From Gammaproteobacteria bacterium (lineage in GTDB: Bacteria > Pseudomonadota > Gammaproteobacteria > Competibacterales > Competibacteraceae): DNA of 64,000 nt. The DNA lies in the NCBI GenBank assembly GCA_020846135.1, contig JADLEK010000017.1:124001-188000 (forward strand), in the 5' to 3' direction. This document shows, piece after piece, positions 1 to 8,468 of this stretch (position 1 is its first letter; each line of letters starts with the position of its first letter). A model generated the notes under the pieces. It saw only the letters and a list, made by a program, of their open reading frames with translations, was not told the origin of the DNA and made no database searches. Both the position numbers and the translations under genes were made by a program.

Positions 1-587
1 TGGAGAGCAACGGCAAGTCGATTGACCGCGCCGGTCAGCCGGTCAAGGTCAACACCGGGCCGATCCTGTGGGGCGGACTGGGCAATAACGGCCAGCATGC
101 TTTCTATCAGTTATTGCATCAGGGAACCCATCTGGTTCCGGCTGATTTTCTGGCGCCGGCCCACAGCCCGAATCCGATCGGCGATCATCACGCCATCTTG
201 CTGGCCAATTGCCTGGCCCAGGCGGAAGCGCTGATGGTGGGCAAAACCGAAGCTCAGGCGCGGGCTGAATTGGAGAAACAGGGCTTGAGTGGCGAGGCGC
301 TGGAAAAATTGCTGCCTTATAAGATTTTCCCCGGCAACCGCCCCAGCACCAGCCTGTTCTATCGCCAGTTGACTCCAAAAGTTCTTGGGGCGCTGCTGGC
401 GATGTATGAACACAAGGTGTTCACCCAGGGCGTGATTTGGAATATCAATTCCTTTGATCAGTGGGGCGTGGAACTGGGCAAACAGTTGGCGAACGCCATT
501 TTGCCGGAGTTGAAAGGTGAACGTCCCGCCAGCGGGCATGATGCGTCAACGCTGGGCCTGATTGCGTTCTGCCAGGCGCCGGATTAA
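1..587 (+). CDS. pgi: glucose-6-phosphate isomerase, C-terminal part (5' end outside window)
   Basis: This is the last ~194 codons of phosphoglucose isomerase, which interconverts glucose-6-phosphate and fructose-6-phosphate in the cytoplasm. The open frame runs in from the left edge (codons start at position 3). The fragment has the family blocks [19 protein letters not shown], a GNRPS loop, [16 protein letters not shown] and the C-terminal [13 protein letters not shown]. The catalytic His of NGQHAFYQ and the Lys of GVELGK are both present. The frame is intact up to the TAA and the C-terminus has the usual length. The gene stands apart from the next one by about 80 bases. The identification is secure. 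Confidence 0.96.
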   Translation, partial: ESNGKSIDRAGQPVKVNTGPILWGGLGNNGQHAFYQLLHQGTHLVPADFLAPAHSPNPIGDHHAILLANCLAQAEALMVGKTEAQARAELEKQGLSGEALEKLLPYKIFPGNRPSTSLFYRQLTPKVLGALLAMYEHKVFTQGVIWNINSFDQWGVELGKQLANAILPELKGERPASGHDASTLGLIAFCQAPD

Positions 588-607
588 CCATTACCCCCTC
601 TCCCTGG

Positions 608-635
608 CCCTCTCCCCTATGAATGGAGGAGAGGG
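608..635. repeat. hairpin in a CCCCCT-rich dispersed repeat
   Basis: An 8-bp inverted repeat (CCCTCTCC at 608-615, GGAGAGGG at 628-635) follows pgi and lies in a run of CCCTNNCCCT type. A related element lies between nifK and nifT at 21434-21457. It may act as a rho-independent-like 3' end for pgi, but there is no T-run. I read it as an extragenic palindromic repeat. Confidence 0.5.
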
Positions 636-669
636 AACTGAACGCTGATCCACCCTGAGTTAATCCCCA

Positions 670-1617
670 ATGGTCGAACTGCTGCGCTACGAACACGGCA
701 TCTACGCCTTTGACGCCGGCTATGTCCGGCCCCAACTGGCCGCCATTCACCTCATTGTTGAAAACGGCCAGGTGGCGGTCATTGATACCGCCAGCAACGC
801 CTGCCTGCCCCGCGCCCTGGACGCGCTGAACTTGCTAGGGCTGACCCCGGCCAACGTCGCCTATGTGTTTTTGACCCACGTTCACCTGGATCATGCCGGT
901 GGTGCTGGAGCGATGATGCAGGCCTTCCCGGAAGCCCGGCTGATCGTGCATCCGCGCGGCGTGCGGCACATGGCCGATCCGACCAAGCTGTTTGCCGCCG
1001 TTCAAGCGGTCTATGGCGACGCGGAAGCCCATCATTTGTACGGTGAACTGTTACCGGCGCACATGGATCGGATCATCAGCGCAAGGGACGGCTTTGAATT
1101 CGATCTGGGTGAACGAACTCTGGTCTGTCTCGACACGCCCGGTCACGCCCGCCATCACCTGACTTTGCACGATCCCCGCAGCCATAGCCTGTTCACCGGC
1201 GACATCTTTGGTTTGTCGTTCCGGGAGCTGGACGTTGATGGCCGGCCCTCAGTGATTCCGACCACCAGTCCGACCCAGTTTGAACCGGAAGTCATGCACC
1301 AGTCGGTGGACCGCATCCTGGCCTGTCAGCCGGAGGCGCTCTACCTGACTCATTTCTCCCGGGTTGGCGACGTGCAACGTCTGGGCAGTGACTTGCACCG
1401 GTTGATTGAGGCGCATCTTGCAGTGGCTGAACGCGAGCGGGACAGCGGCCCGGACCGCGAGGCGCGGATTCTGGCCGGACTGTGGGCGCTGATGGATGCC
1501 GAGGCGATCCGCCAAGGCTGGCGGCTGGCGCCGGAACAGTGGCGTGAGGTGCTGGGCATGGACCTTGAACTCAACGCCCAGGGATTGGATTACTGGTTGG
1601 ATCATTCCGCGCCATAA
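670..1617 (+). CDS. MBL-fold metallo-hydrolase
   Basis: This 315-residue protein is a metallo-beta-lactamase-fold hydrolase. The metal-binding signature THVHLDHAG is at about residue 69, the next His ligand is in the DTPGHARHH block at about 157, and a further acidic ligand is in FTGDIFG at about 175. The last ~80 residues form a helical tail after the LTHF block, as in glyoxalase-II-like and quorum-quenching-like relatives, but the substrate cannot be told from sequence. It starts at an ATG with only a weak ribosome-binding site. It lies between pgi and the cheB-cheR fusion on the same strand, 64 bases upstream of the latter, and I see no functional link to either. Confidence 0.85.
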   Translation: MVELLRYEHGIYAFDAGYVRPQLAAIHLIVENGQVAVIDTASNACLPRALDALNLLGLTPANVAYVFLTHVHLDHAGGAGAMMQAFPEARLIVHPRGVRHMADPTKLFAAVQAVYGDAEAHHLYGELLPAHMDRIISARDGFEFDLGERTLVCLDTPGHARHHLTLHDPRSHSLFTGDIFGLSFRELDVDGRPSVIPTTSPTQFEPEVMHQSVDRILACQPEALYLTHFSRVGDVQRLGSDLHRLIEAHLAVAERERDSGPDREARILAGLWALMDAEAIRQGWRLAPEQWREVLGMDLELNAQGLDYWLDHSAP

Positions 1618-1681
1618 TGGATAAAACGCTTGATTTCGGTCAATTTTCCGCTGACCTGAATCTGATCAGGAGTGGGTTATC

Positions 1682-4435
1682 TTGACTGCCAGAAGAACGG
1701 TGAAGCCCGCCACCGCACCAGACCGCGCCCAGACCATCACCGCCACATCGGACCTTGCCGGCGCGCCGGACGTCGTCGCTCGCGCCAAGGTTAGCTTTCC
1801 CATCGTCGGCATTGGCGCATCCGCCGGGGGACTGGCGGCGTTCGAGGCCTTCTTTTCCGAGATGCCTGCTGATGCCGATCCAGGCATGGCCTTTGTGCTG
1901 GTGCAACACCTGGCCCCGGATCACAAAAGCATCCTCACCGACCTGATCCAGCGCTATACCCGGATGCAGGTCTTTGAAGTCCAGGACGGGATGGTGGTGC
2001 AGCCCAATTGCGCCTATATCATCCCACCCAATCGCGATATGGCTTTTCTGAACGGCGCGCTGCAATTGCTGGAACCGACCGCGCCACGCGGCCAGCGCCT
2101 GCCGATTAACTTCTTCTTTCGCTCTCTGGCCCAGGACCAGCGCGAGCGGGCTATCGGCATCGTCCTCTCCGGCACCGGCAGCGACGGCACGCTGGGCGTG
2201 CGGGCGATCAAGGGCGAGGGCGGTATGGTCATGGTCCAGAATCCTGACTCGACCGAGTACGACGGGATGCCGCGCAGCGCGCTCGCTACCGGCCTGGTGG
2301 ACTACGAACTGCCTCCGGCCGAGATGCCGGCCCAGCTCATCGCCTACGCCGCTCACGCCTTCGGCAAGCTCCCTCCGACCCCGCCGGCCCTGACCCTCAC
2401 GGCGGAACACGGGCTGAACAAGATTTTCGTTCTGCTGCGCAATCAGGTCGGCCATGACTTTTCCCAGTACAAGCCCAGTTCCATCCAGCGCCGGATTGAG
2501 CGGCGCATGGCTGTCCATCAGATCGAAACCCTGAACCATTACGTCAAGTATCTCCAGCAGACGCCGGCGGAGGTGGAAGCGTTGTTCCGCGACCTGCTGA
2601 TCGGCGTAACCCATTTTTTCCGCGATCCGGACGCTTTCCAGGCGCTGGAACAACAGGTCATTCCCCAGATCTTTACCGGCAAGCGGGCTGACGCCGTGAT
2701 CCGGGTCTGGTCGTTGGGTTGTTCGACCGGCGAGGAAGCCTATTCCCTGGCGATCCTGCTTGCCGAGCGGCAGGAGGCGCTGAAACAGAGCTTCAAGGTG
2801 CAGATCTTCGCCACCGATATTGACCGTGCGGCGATTAACGCCGCCCGCGCCGGACTCTATTCAGCCAGCATTGCCGCCGACCTGACGCCGGAGCGGCTGG
2901 CGCGCTTCTTCATCGCCGAGCCGGGCGGCGGTGCCTACCGTATTCACAAAAGCATCCGCGACCTGCTGATTTTCTCCGAACAGGATGTGATCCGCGATCC
3001 GCCGTTCTCCAGACTGGACCTGATCAGTTGCCGCAACTTGCTGATCTATCTGAATGGCGATTTGCAGAAGAAGCTCATTCCCCTGTTTCACTATGCGTTG
3101 AACCCCGGCGGTTATCTCTTTCTGGGCGCTTCAGAGACGGCGGGCGAGTTTACCGACCTGTTTGCGATGAAGGATCGCAAGCAGAAGCTCTATCAGCGCC
3201 AGGACAATGTAGCCGACGTCCAGCGCACCCTTCCGGGCCAATGGTTGCCGGCCTCGATAACGCGGGGTAAGTCGTCGCCGTTGACTGTGTCCAGGAAAAT
3301 GTTTTCCAACCCGCTGTCGCTGCGCGAGTTGACCGAACAGGTGATTTTGCAGCAGGTCGCTCCGTCCGCCGCGCTAGTCAACGGCGCGGGCGATCTCCTC
3401 TATCTGCATGGCCGCACCGGTCGGTATCTGGAGCCTGCTCCGGGTGAAGTTGGCGTCAGCAACATCCTGAAAATGGCCCGTGAAGGCTTGCAGCGCGATC
3501 TGACCACCGCCCTGCATCGCGTCGTCGAGAGCCGCGAGATCGTGCGTTGCTCCGGTCTGCGGGTCAAAACCAATGGCGATTTCGCCACCGTCCATCTGAC
3601 CCTCCGACCGGTCGAGCTGGCGGTCGCGGCGACGCCCCTGTACCTGATCTTTCTGGAGGAAGTGCTTCCTGCCGCCGGACCGTTGCCGCCGACCGTCACG
3701 CCTGACGCCAAAGTGGCGGAACCCGAAGCGGGCATCGCCGCGCTCCGGCAGGAACTGCAGGCCAAGGATGAGTACCTCCAGTCCACGCACGAGGAACTGG
3801 AGACTGCCAACGAAGAACTCAAATCCGCCAATGAGGAAATGCAGTCGGTCAACGAAGAACTGCAGTCCACAAACGAAGAGCTGGAAACCTCCAAGGAGGA
3901 ATTGCAATCGGTCAATGAGGAGCTGGCGACAGTCAACGCCGAGCTGCAAACCAAGGTCGCCGGCCTGTCGCAGGCCAACAATGACCTGAACAACCTGCTG
4001 GCCGGCACCGGCATCGGTACGGTCTTTGTGGATCTGCAACTGCGCATCCTGCGGTTTACTCCGTCCGCCACCCCGATCATCAACCTGATTCTGAGCGACG
4101 TGGGCCGCCCGGTGGCGCACATCGTCTCCAACCTGGTCGATTATGACCGGCTGGTGGCGGACATCCAGGCGGTGCTGGACAGCCTGGTTCCCCACGAGCG
4201 GGAAGTGCAGACCCAGGCCGGAGGGTGGTACACGCTGCGCATCCAGCCTTACCGCACCCTGGAAAATGTGATCGAGGGCGCAGTCATTACGTTTGTGGAC
4301 ATCACCGAGATGGTGCAGACCCGCGAGGCGCTGCGCAAAGCCGATGACTTGCTTCGCCAATCGGTCGGGGCCGGCGGCGCCCGGCACGCCATCGCCATAC
4401 AGAACCCGGAAATCGGCTATGACCCGCCAGCATAA
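1682..4435 (+). CDS. CheB-CheR fusion: chemotaxis-type methylesterase/methyltransferase with coiled coil and PAS
   Basis: This 917-residue protein has a CheB-type methylesterase domain at about 38-225. It includes the catalytic Ser motif GIGASAGG, the His in VQHLAPDH and the Asp region GTGSDGTLG. A CheR-type SAM-dependent methyltransferase follows at about 235-500 (GVTHFFRD, WSLGCSTGEEAYSLA). A long coiled coil made of repeats like ELQSTNEELE spans about 680-770, and a PAS domain about 770-880. There is no receiver domain in front of CheB. The start is a TTG preceded by AGGAG at 1668-1672. The end overlaps the next gene by 17 bases, so the two are probably co-translated. Such fusions usually serve non-classical, sensory-kinase-coupled pathways; no chemoreceptor gene is next to it. 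Confidence 0.93.
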   Translation: MTARRTVKPATAPDRAQTITATSDLAGAPDVVARAKVSFPIVGIGASAGGLAAFEAFFSEMPADADPGMAFVLVQHLAPDHKSILTDLIQRYTRMQVFEVQDGMVVQPNCAYIIPPNRDMAFLNGALQLLEPTAPRGQRLPINFFFRSLAQDQRERAIGIVLSGTGSDGTLGVRAIKGEGGMVMVQNPDSTEYDGMPRSALATGLVDYELPPAEMPAQLIAYAAHAFGKLPPTPPALTLTAEHGLNKIFVLLRNQVGHDFSQYKPSSIQRRIERRMAVHQIETLNHYVKYLQQTPAEVEALFRDLLIGVTHFFRDPDAFQALEQQVIPQIFTGKRADAVIRVWSLGCSTGEEAYSLAILLAERQEALKQSFKVQIFATDIDRAAINAARAGLYSASIAADLTPERLARFFIAEPGGGAYRIHKSIRDLLIFSEQDVIRDPPFSRLDLISCRNLLIYLNGDLQKKLIPLFHYALNPGGYLFLGASETAGEFTDLFAMKDRKQKLYQRQDNVADVQRTLPGQWLPASITRGKSSPLTVSRKMFSNPLSLRELTEQVILQQVAPSAALVNGAGDLLYLHGRTGRYLEPAPGEVGVSNILKMAREGLQRDLTTALHRVVESREIVRCSGLRVKTNGDFATVHLTLRPVELAVAATPLYLIFLEEVLPAAGPLPPTVTPDAKVAEPEAGIAALRQELQAKDEYLQSTHEELETANEELKSANEEMQSVNEELQSTNEELETSKEELQSVNEELATVNAELQTKVAGLSQANNDLNNLLAGTGIGTVFVDLQLRILRFTPSATPIINLILSDVGRPVAHIVSNLVDYDRLVADIQAVLDSLVPHEREVQTQAGGWYTLRIQPYRTLENVIEGAVITFVDITEMVQTREALRKADDLLRQSVGAGGARHAIAIQNPEIGYDPPA

Positions 4436-7400
4436 ACTCACCGTTCCCGCCGGTCCTTCAACCCGCGTCGAGCCGGCTTTGCGCCAGCAGGCCGAAGCCT
4501 TCCTTCGGGAAAAAGTCGTGCAGTCGCCCGAAACCGAAGTGGACCTATCGCCCGAAGCCGCCCGGCAGACGCTGCACGATCTGCGTGTGCATCAAATCGA
4601 ACTGGAAATGCAGAACGAGGAGTTACGCCGGGCCTATGCGGAACTGGACGCAGTGCGGACGCGGTATTTCGATTTGTACGACCTGGCGCCAGTGGGTTAT
4701 TGCACCTTGAGCGAGTCAGGGCTGATCCTGGAAGCTAACCTGACCGCAACGACGCTGTTGGGTACAACCCGATCCGCGCTCATCGAACAGCGCATCGCTC
4801 ACTTCATTCTCAAGGAAGATCAGGACCTCTACTACCGACACCGCAAACAGCTTTTTGCGACCGGCGCGCCACAGACCTGCGAACTGCGAATGGTGAAAAA
4901 GGACGGCATGATCTTTTGGGCGCATCTGGAGGCGATTGCCGCGCAGGACGAACACGGCGCGTCGGTGTGCCGCGTCACCCTGAACGACATCACCGAGCGC
5001 AAGCAAGCTGAAAGCAAATTTCAGCTCACCGCCAGCGTATTCGCCTGCGCCCGTGAAGGCATCATGATCACTGACCCTGACGGGACGATCCTAGAGGTCA
5101 ATGACGCCTTCACCCGGATCACCGGCTACTCCCGGGACGAAACGCTGGGTCGCAACCCGTGTCTGCTCAGCTCCGGTCTTCATGACCGGCCATTCTTTGC
5201 AGTCCTGTGGCGCGCTCTGCTCGAAAAAGGCCACTGGTACGGCGAAATCTGGGATCGGCGCAAGGATGGCGAGACTTACGCGGCCATGCTCACCATCAGC
5301 GCGGTGCGCGATGCCCAGGGTTGCACCCAGCAGTATGTGGCGCTGTTCTCCGACATCACGGTGCTCAAAACGCACGAACAGCAGCTCGAACACATTGCCC
5401 ACTACGACCTTCTGACTACTCTGCCCAACCGGGTGCTGCTGGCCGACCGCCTGCAACAGGCTCTGGCGCAGGCCCAGCGGCGCAGCCAGCCGGTGGCGGT
5501 GGCTCTGCTCGACCTGGATGGTTTCAAGGCCATCAATGACCGCTACGGGCATGAAGTCGGCGACCAGTTGTTGATGACCGTAGCGGCGCGCATGAAGCAG
5601 GCCCTGCGCGAAGGCGACACCCTGGCGCGCCTCGGCGGCGACGAATTTGTCGCGGTGCTGCCCGATCTGGCGGACAGCCAGGCCAGCGTACCGTGGTTGC
5701 TCCGCCTGCTGGCCGCCGCCGCCGCGCCCATGCTGATCGGCGATCTTACCCTCCAGGTGTCGGCCAGCATCGGCGTTACCTTCTACCCGCAGGTGGACGA
5801 GGTGGATGCGGATCAGCTGCTGCGCCAAGCCGACCAGGCCATGTATCAGGCCAAGCTGGCTGGCAAAAATTGTTACCATCTCTTTGATGTCCAACAGGAT
5901 TGCGAACTTTGCAGTCATCATGAAGGTCTGGAGCGCATCCACAGCGCCCTGATCGAACACGAATTGGTGTTGTATTACCAGCCCAAGGTTAACCTGCGCA
6001 CCGGGACGTTCATCGGCGCTGAGGCGCTCATCCGCTGGCAACACCCGGAGCAGGGGCTATTGCTGCCCGCCGCGTTTCTGCCGCTGATCGAAGACCATCC
6101 GCTGGCGGTCGAGATCGGCGAGTGGGTGATCGAGACCGCTCTGAGCCAGATGGAAACCTGGCAGGCCGTCGGACTGGATATTCCGGTGAGCATCAATATC
6201 GGCGCCCGCCAGTTGCAGCAGTCGAACTTTATCCAGCGCCTGGTCGCCCGGCTGGCGATGCATCCCGCCGTTGAGCCGTCCCGCCTTGAACTGGAGGTGC
6301 TGGAAACCAGCGCCCTCGAAGATCTGGCCCAAGTCTCCCAGGTTATCGCCGCCTGCCGGGGGATGGGGGTGAAGTTTGCTCTGGATGACTTTGGCACGGG
6401 CTATTCGTCGCTGACCTACCTGAAGCGACTGGAGGTCGCCCTGCTCAAAATCGACCAGAGTTTTGTGCGCAACATGCTCGATGATCCGGAGGATCTGGAC
6501 ATTTTGGAGGGGGTGATCAGCCTGGCCGCCGCCTTCCGGCGGCAAGTCATCGCCGAAGGGGTAGAGACCGTGGCGCATGGGGAGCTGTTGCTCCAGTTCG
6601 GCTGTGAACTGGCCCAGGGCTACGGCATCGCCCGCCCTATGCCCGCCGCCGACCTCCCCGGCTGGCTGGCGACCTGGCGCCCTGATCCACGCTGGCTGCA
6701 TCGGCCCGCCGTGAGTCGCGACGATCTGCCGATCCTCTTTGTCGGCATCGAACACCGGGCCTGGATCGCGGCCTTTGAGACGTTTCTCAAGGGGGTGCGG
6801 GAAACCCCGCCGCCGCTGAGTGAACATGCCTGCCGGTTCGGCGCGTGGCTGGAGGCAAAAGTTCTGGCTGGCTACGGCGCGCAGCCGGCCTTAGCGGCGA
6901 TCGCTACGTTGCACCAGCAAATGCATGCGCGGGCGGCGGAACTGCTGGAACTCCATAGCCAGGGTCGGAAACCGGAGGCGCTGGCCAGGCTGGATGAACT
7001 CCACGCCCTGCGGGACCAGTTGCTGGCGCAGCTGGCGGGGTTCCTGCAATCCTTGCAACAACTCGTCAGTGAACGCAGCCAGTTAAGGGCGCTGATTCAG
7101 GCCATCCCTGATCTGATATGGCTCAAGGACCTGAACGGTGTCTACCTGGCTTGCAACCGGATCTTCGAGCGGTTCTTCGGCGCCCGGGAAGCCGACATCA
7201 TCGGCAAAACCGACTACGATTTTATCGCTGCCGAACTAGCGGATTTCTTCCGCCAGAAAGATCGGGAAGCTCTCGCCGCCGATGGTCCAACCCTCAATGA
7301 AGAATGGATCACCTTCGCCGATGATGGTCACCGCGCGTTGATGCAAACCATCAAGACGCCGATGCGGGATACCGAGGGCAAGCTGATCGGCGTGTTGGGC

Positions 7401-8468
7401 ATTGGCCGCGATATCACCGCGCTTCGCCAGGCCGAAATCGCCCGCCAGCAGCTCGAACAGCAATATCAAATGCTGTTTCGGGAAATGCTGGACGGTTTTG
7501 CCCTGCACGAGCTGATTCGCGATGCGCAAGGCCAGCCCATCAACTATCGCTTTGTCGCGGTTAACCCGGCCTTTGAGCGGCTGACCGGCCTGAAAGCGGA
7601 AATTCTGATAGGCAAAACCGTGTTGGAGGTGTTGCCCGGCACCGAGCGGTACTGGATCGATATCTACGGACGGGTCGCGTTGACTGGCGAACCGGCCCTG
7701 TTTGAAAATTATGCCCAAGACCTTGGACGGTATTTCAAGGTCACCGCGTTCCGATCTGCGCCGGGTCAGTTCGCCTGCATTTTCAGCGACATCACCGAAC
7801 GCCGCCAGGCGGAGATGGCGTTGCGCACTTCCTTGGAAGAAAAGACTGCACTACTGAAAGAAGTCCACCACCGGGTCAAAAACAACCTGCAAATCATTAC
7901 CAGTCTGCTCAATCTCCAGGCGCGTCAAGTGCAAAATCCCATTGCCCTGGCCGCCCTGCAAGATACACAAAACCGGATTCGCTCAATGGCGGTGCTTCAT
8001 GAAAGCCTCTATCGCGGAGGTCACCCGGGATGGGTTGACGGCAGCGCCTACCTGAGTCATCTCTGCGCCCACCTGAGCAATTCGTTCGGGTTGAGCACCA
8101 GTCGGGTCCAGTTGCGCTATCAGCTCGCGCCGGTAGCGCTGGGTCTGGAACAGGCGGTCCCCTGCGGGTTAATTGTGAATGAACTGGTGTCCAATGCCGT
8201 CAAGCACGCCTTTCCCGGCGAGCGTGGCGGCGAAATCCGGGTCAATCTCACTATTGAACCGGATGGACGCCGGGCGCTGGTGGTGGCCGACGACGGCGTG
8301 GGTCTGCCGCCTGGTCTGGACTATCGGCAAAGCGACACCCTGGGCCTGCAACTGGTCGCCGGGTTGGCGCAACAATTGGGGGCTACGGTGGACACTCCCG
8401 CCGCCGTCGGCGCGATCTTCCGCCTGGTTTTTCCCGCGTACCTGCCCAGTGAGTCATCCCCACCATGA
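4419..8468 (+). CDS. PAS-PAS-GGDEF-EAL-CZB-PAS-PAS-HisKA_2 histidine kinase hybrid
   Basis: This 1349-residue signalling protein combines c-di-GMP turnover with a histidine kinase. Approximate layout: PAS 87-190, PAS 200-324, GGDEF 327-490 with an intact GGDEF motif near 404, EAL 500-747 with intact EALIRW near 533, and a CZB-like zinc-binding segment 780-880 (signature HACRFGAWL). Two further PAS domains lie at 889-1000 and 1017-1127, then a HisKA_2 dimerisation helix with the phospho-acceptor in KEVHHRVKNN near 1148, and an HATPase to the end. I chose ATG 4419, inside the end of the CheB-CheR gene; the frame also stays open upstream of it. Its stop overlaps the next start as ATGA. GGDEF-EAL and a kinase core on one chain is unusual. 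It probably feeds the downstream REC protein. Confidence 0.9.
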   Translation: MTRQHKLTVPAGPSTRVEPALRQQAEAFLREKVVQSPETEVDLSPEAARQTLHDLRVHQIELEMQNEELRRAYAELDAVRTRYFDLYDLAPVGYCTLSESGLILEANLTATTLLGTTRSALIEQRIAHFILKEDQDLYYRHRKQLFATGAPQTCELRMVKKDGMIFWAHLEAIAAQDEHGASVCRVTLNDITERKQAESKFQLTASVFACAREGIMITDPDGTILEVNDAFTRITGYSRDETLGRNPCLLSSGLHDRPFFAVLWRALLEKGHWYGEIWDRRKDGETYAAMLTISAVRDAQGCTQQYVALFSDITVLKTHEQQLEHIAHYDLLTTLPNRVLLADRLQQALAQAQRRSQPVAVALLDLDGFKAINDRYGHEVGDQLLMTVAARMKQALREGDTLARLGGDEFVAVLPDLADSQASVPWLLRLLAAAAAPMLIGDLTLQVSASIGVTFYPQVDEVDADQLLRQADQAMYQAKLAGKNCYHLFDVQQDCELCSHHEGLERIHSALIEHELVLYYQPKVNLRTGTFIGAEALIRWQHPEQGLLLPAAFLPLIEDHPLAVEIGEWVIETALSQMETWQAVGLDIPVSINIGARQLQQSNFIQRLVARLAMHPAVEPSRLELEVLETSALEDLAQVSQVIAACRGMGVKFALDDFGTGYSSLTYLKRLEVALLKIDQSFVRNMLDDPEDLDILEGVISLAAAFRRQVIAEGVETVAHGELLLQFGCELAQGYGIARPMPAADLPGWLATWRPDPRWLHRPAVSRDDLPILFVGIEHRAWIAAFETFLKGVRETPPPLSEHACRFGAWLEAKVLAGYGAQPALAAIATLHQQMHARAAELLELHSQGRKPEALARLDELHALRDQLLAQLAGFLQSLQQLVSERSQLRALIQAIPDLIWLKDLNGVYLACNRIFERFFGAREADIIGKTDYDFIAAELADFFRQKDREALAADGPTLNEEWITFADDGHRALMQTIKTPMRDTEGKLIGVLGIGRDITALRQAEIARQQLEQQYQMLFREMLDGFALHELIRDAQGQPINYRFVAVNPAFERLTGLKAEILIGKTVLEVLPGTERYWIDIYGRVALTGEPALFENYAQDLGRYFKVTAFRSAPGQFACIFSDITERRQAEMALRTSLEEKTALLKEVHHRVKNNLQIITSLLNLQARQVQNPIALAALQDTQNRIRSMAVLHESLYRGGHPGWVDGSAYLSHLCAHLSNSFGLSTSRVQLRYQLAPVALGLEQAVPCGLIVNELVSNAVKHAFPGERGGEIRVNLTIEPDGRRALVVADDGVGLPPGLDYRQSDTLGLQLVAGLAQQLGATVDTPAAVGAIFRLVFPAYLPSESSPP

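Noticed and set aside
3374-4441. A 355-codon minus-strand frame rich in Gly, Gln and Leu
   Set aside because: It is antisense to the coiled-coil repeats of the CheB-CheR gene and its composition mirrors them.
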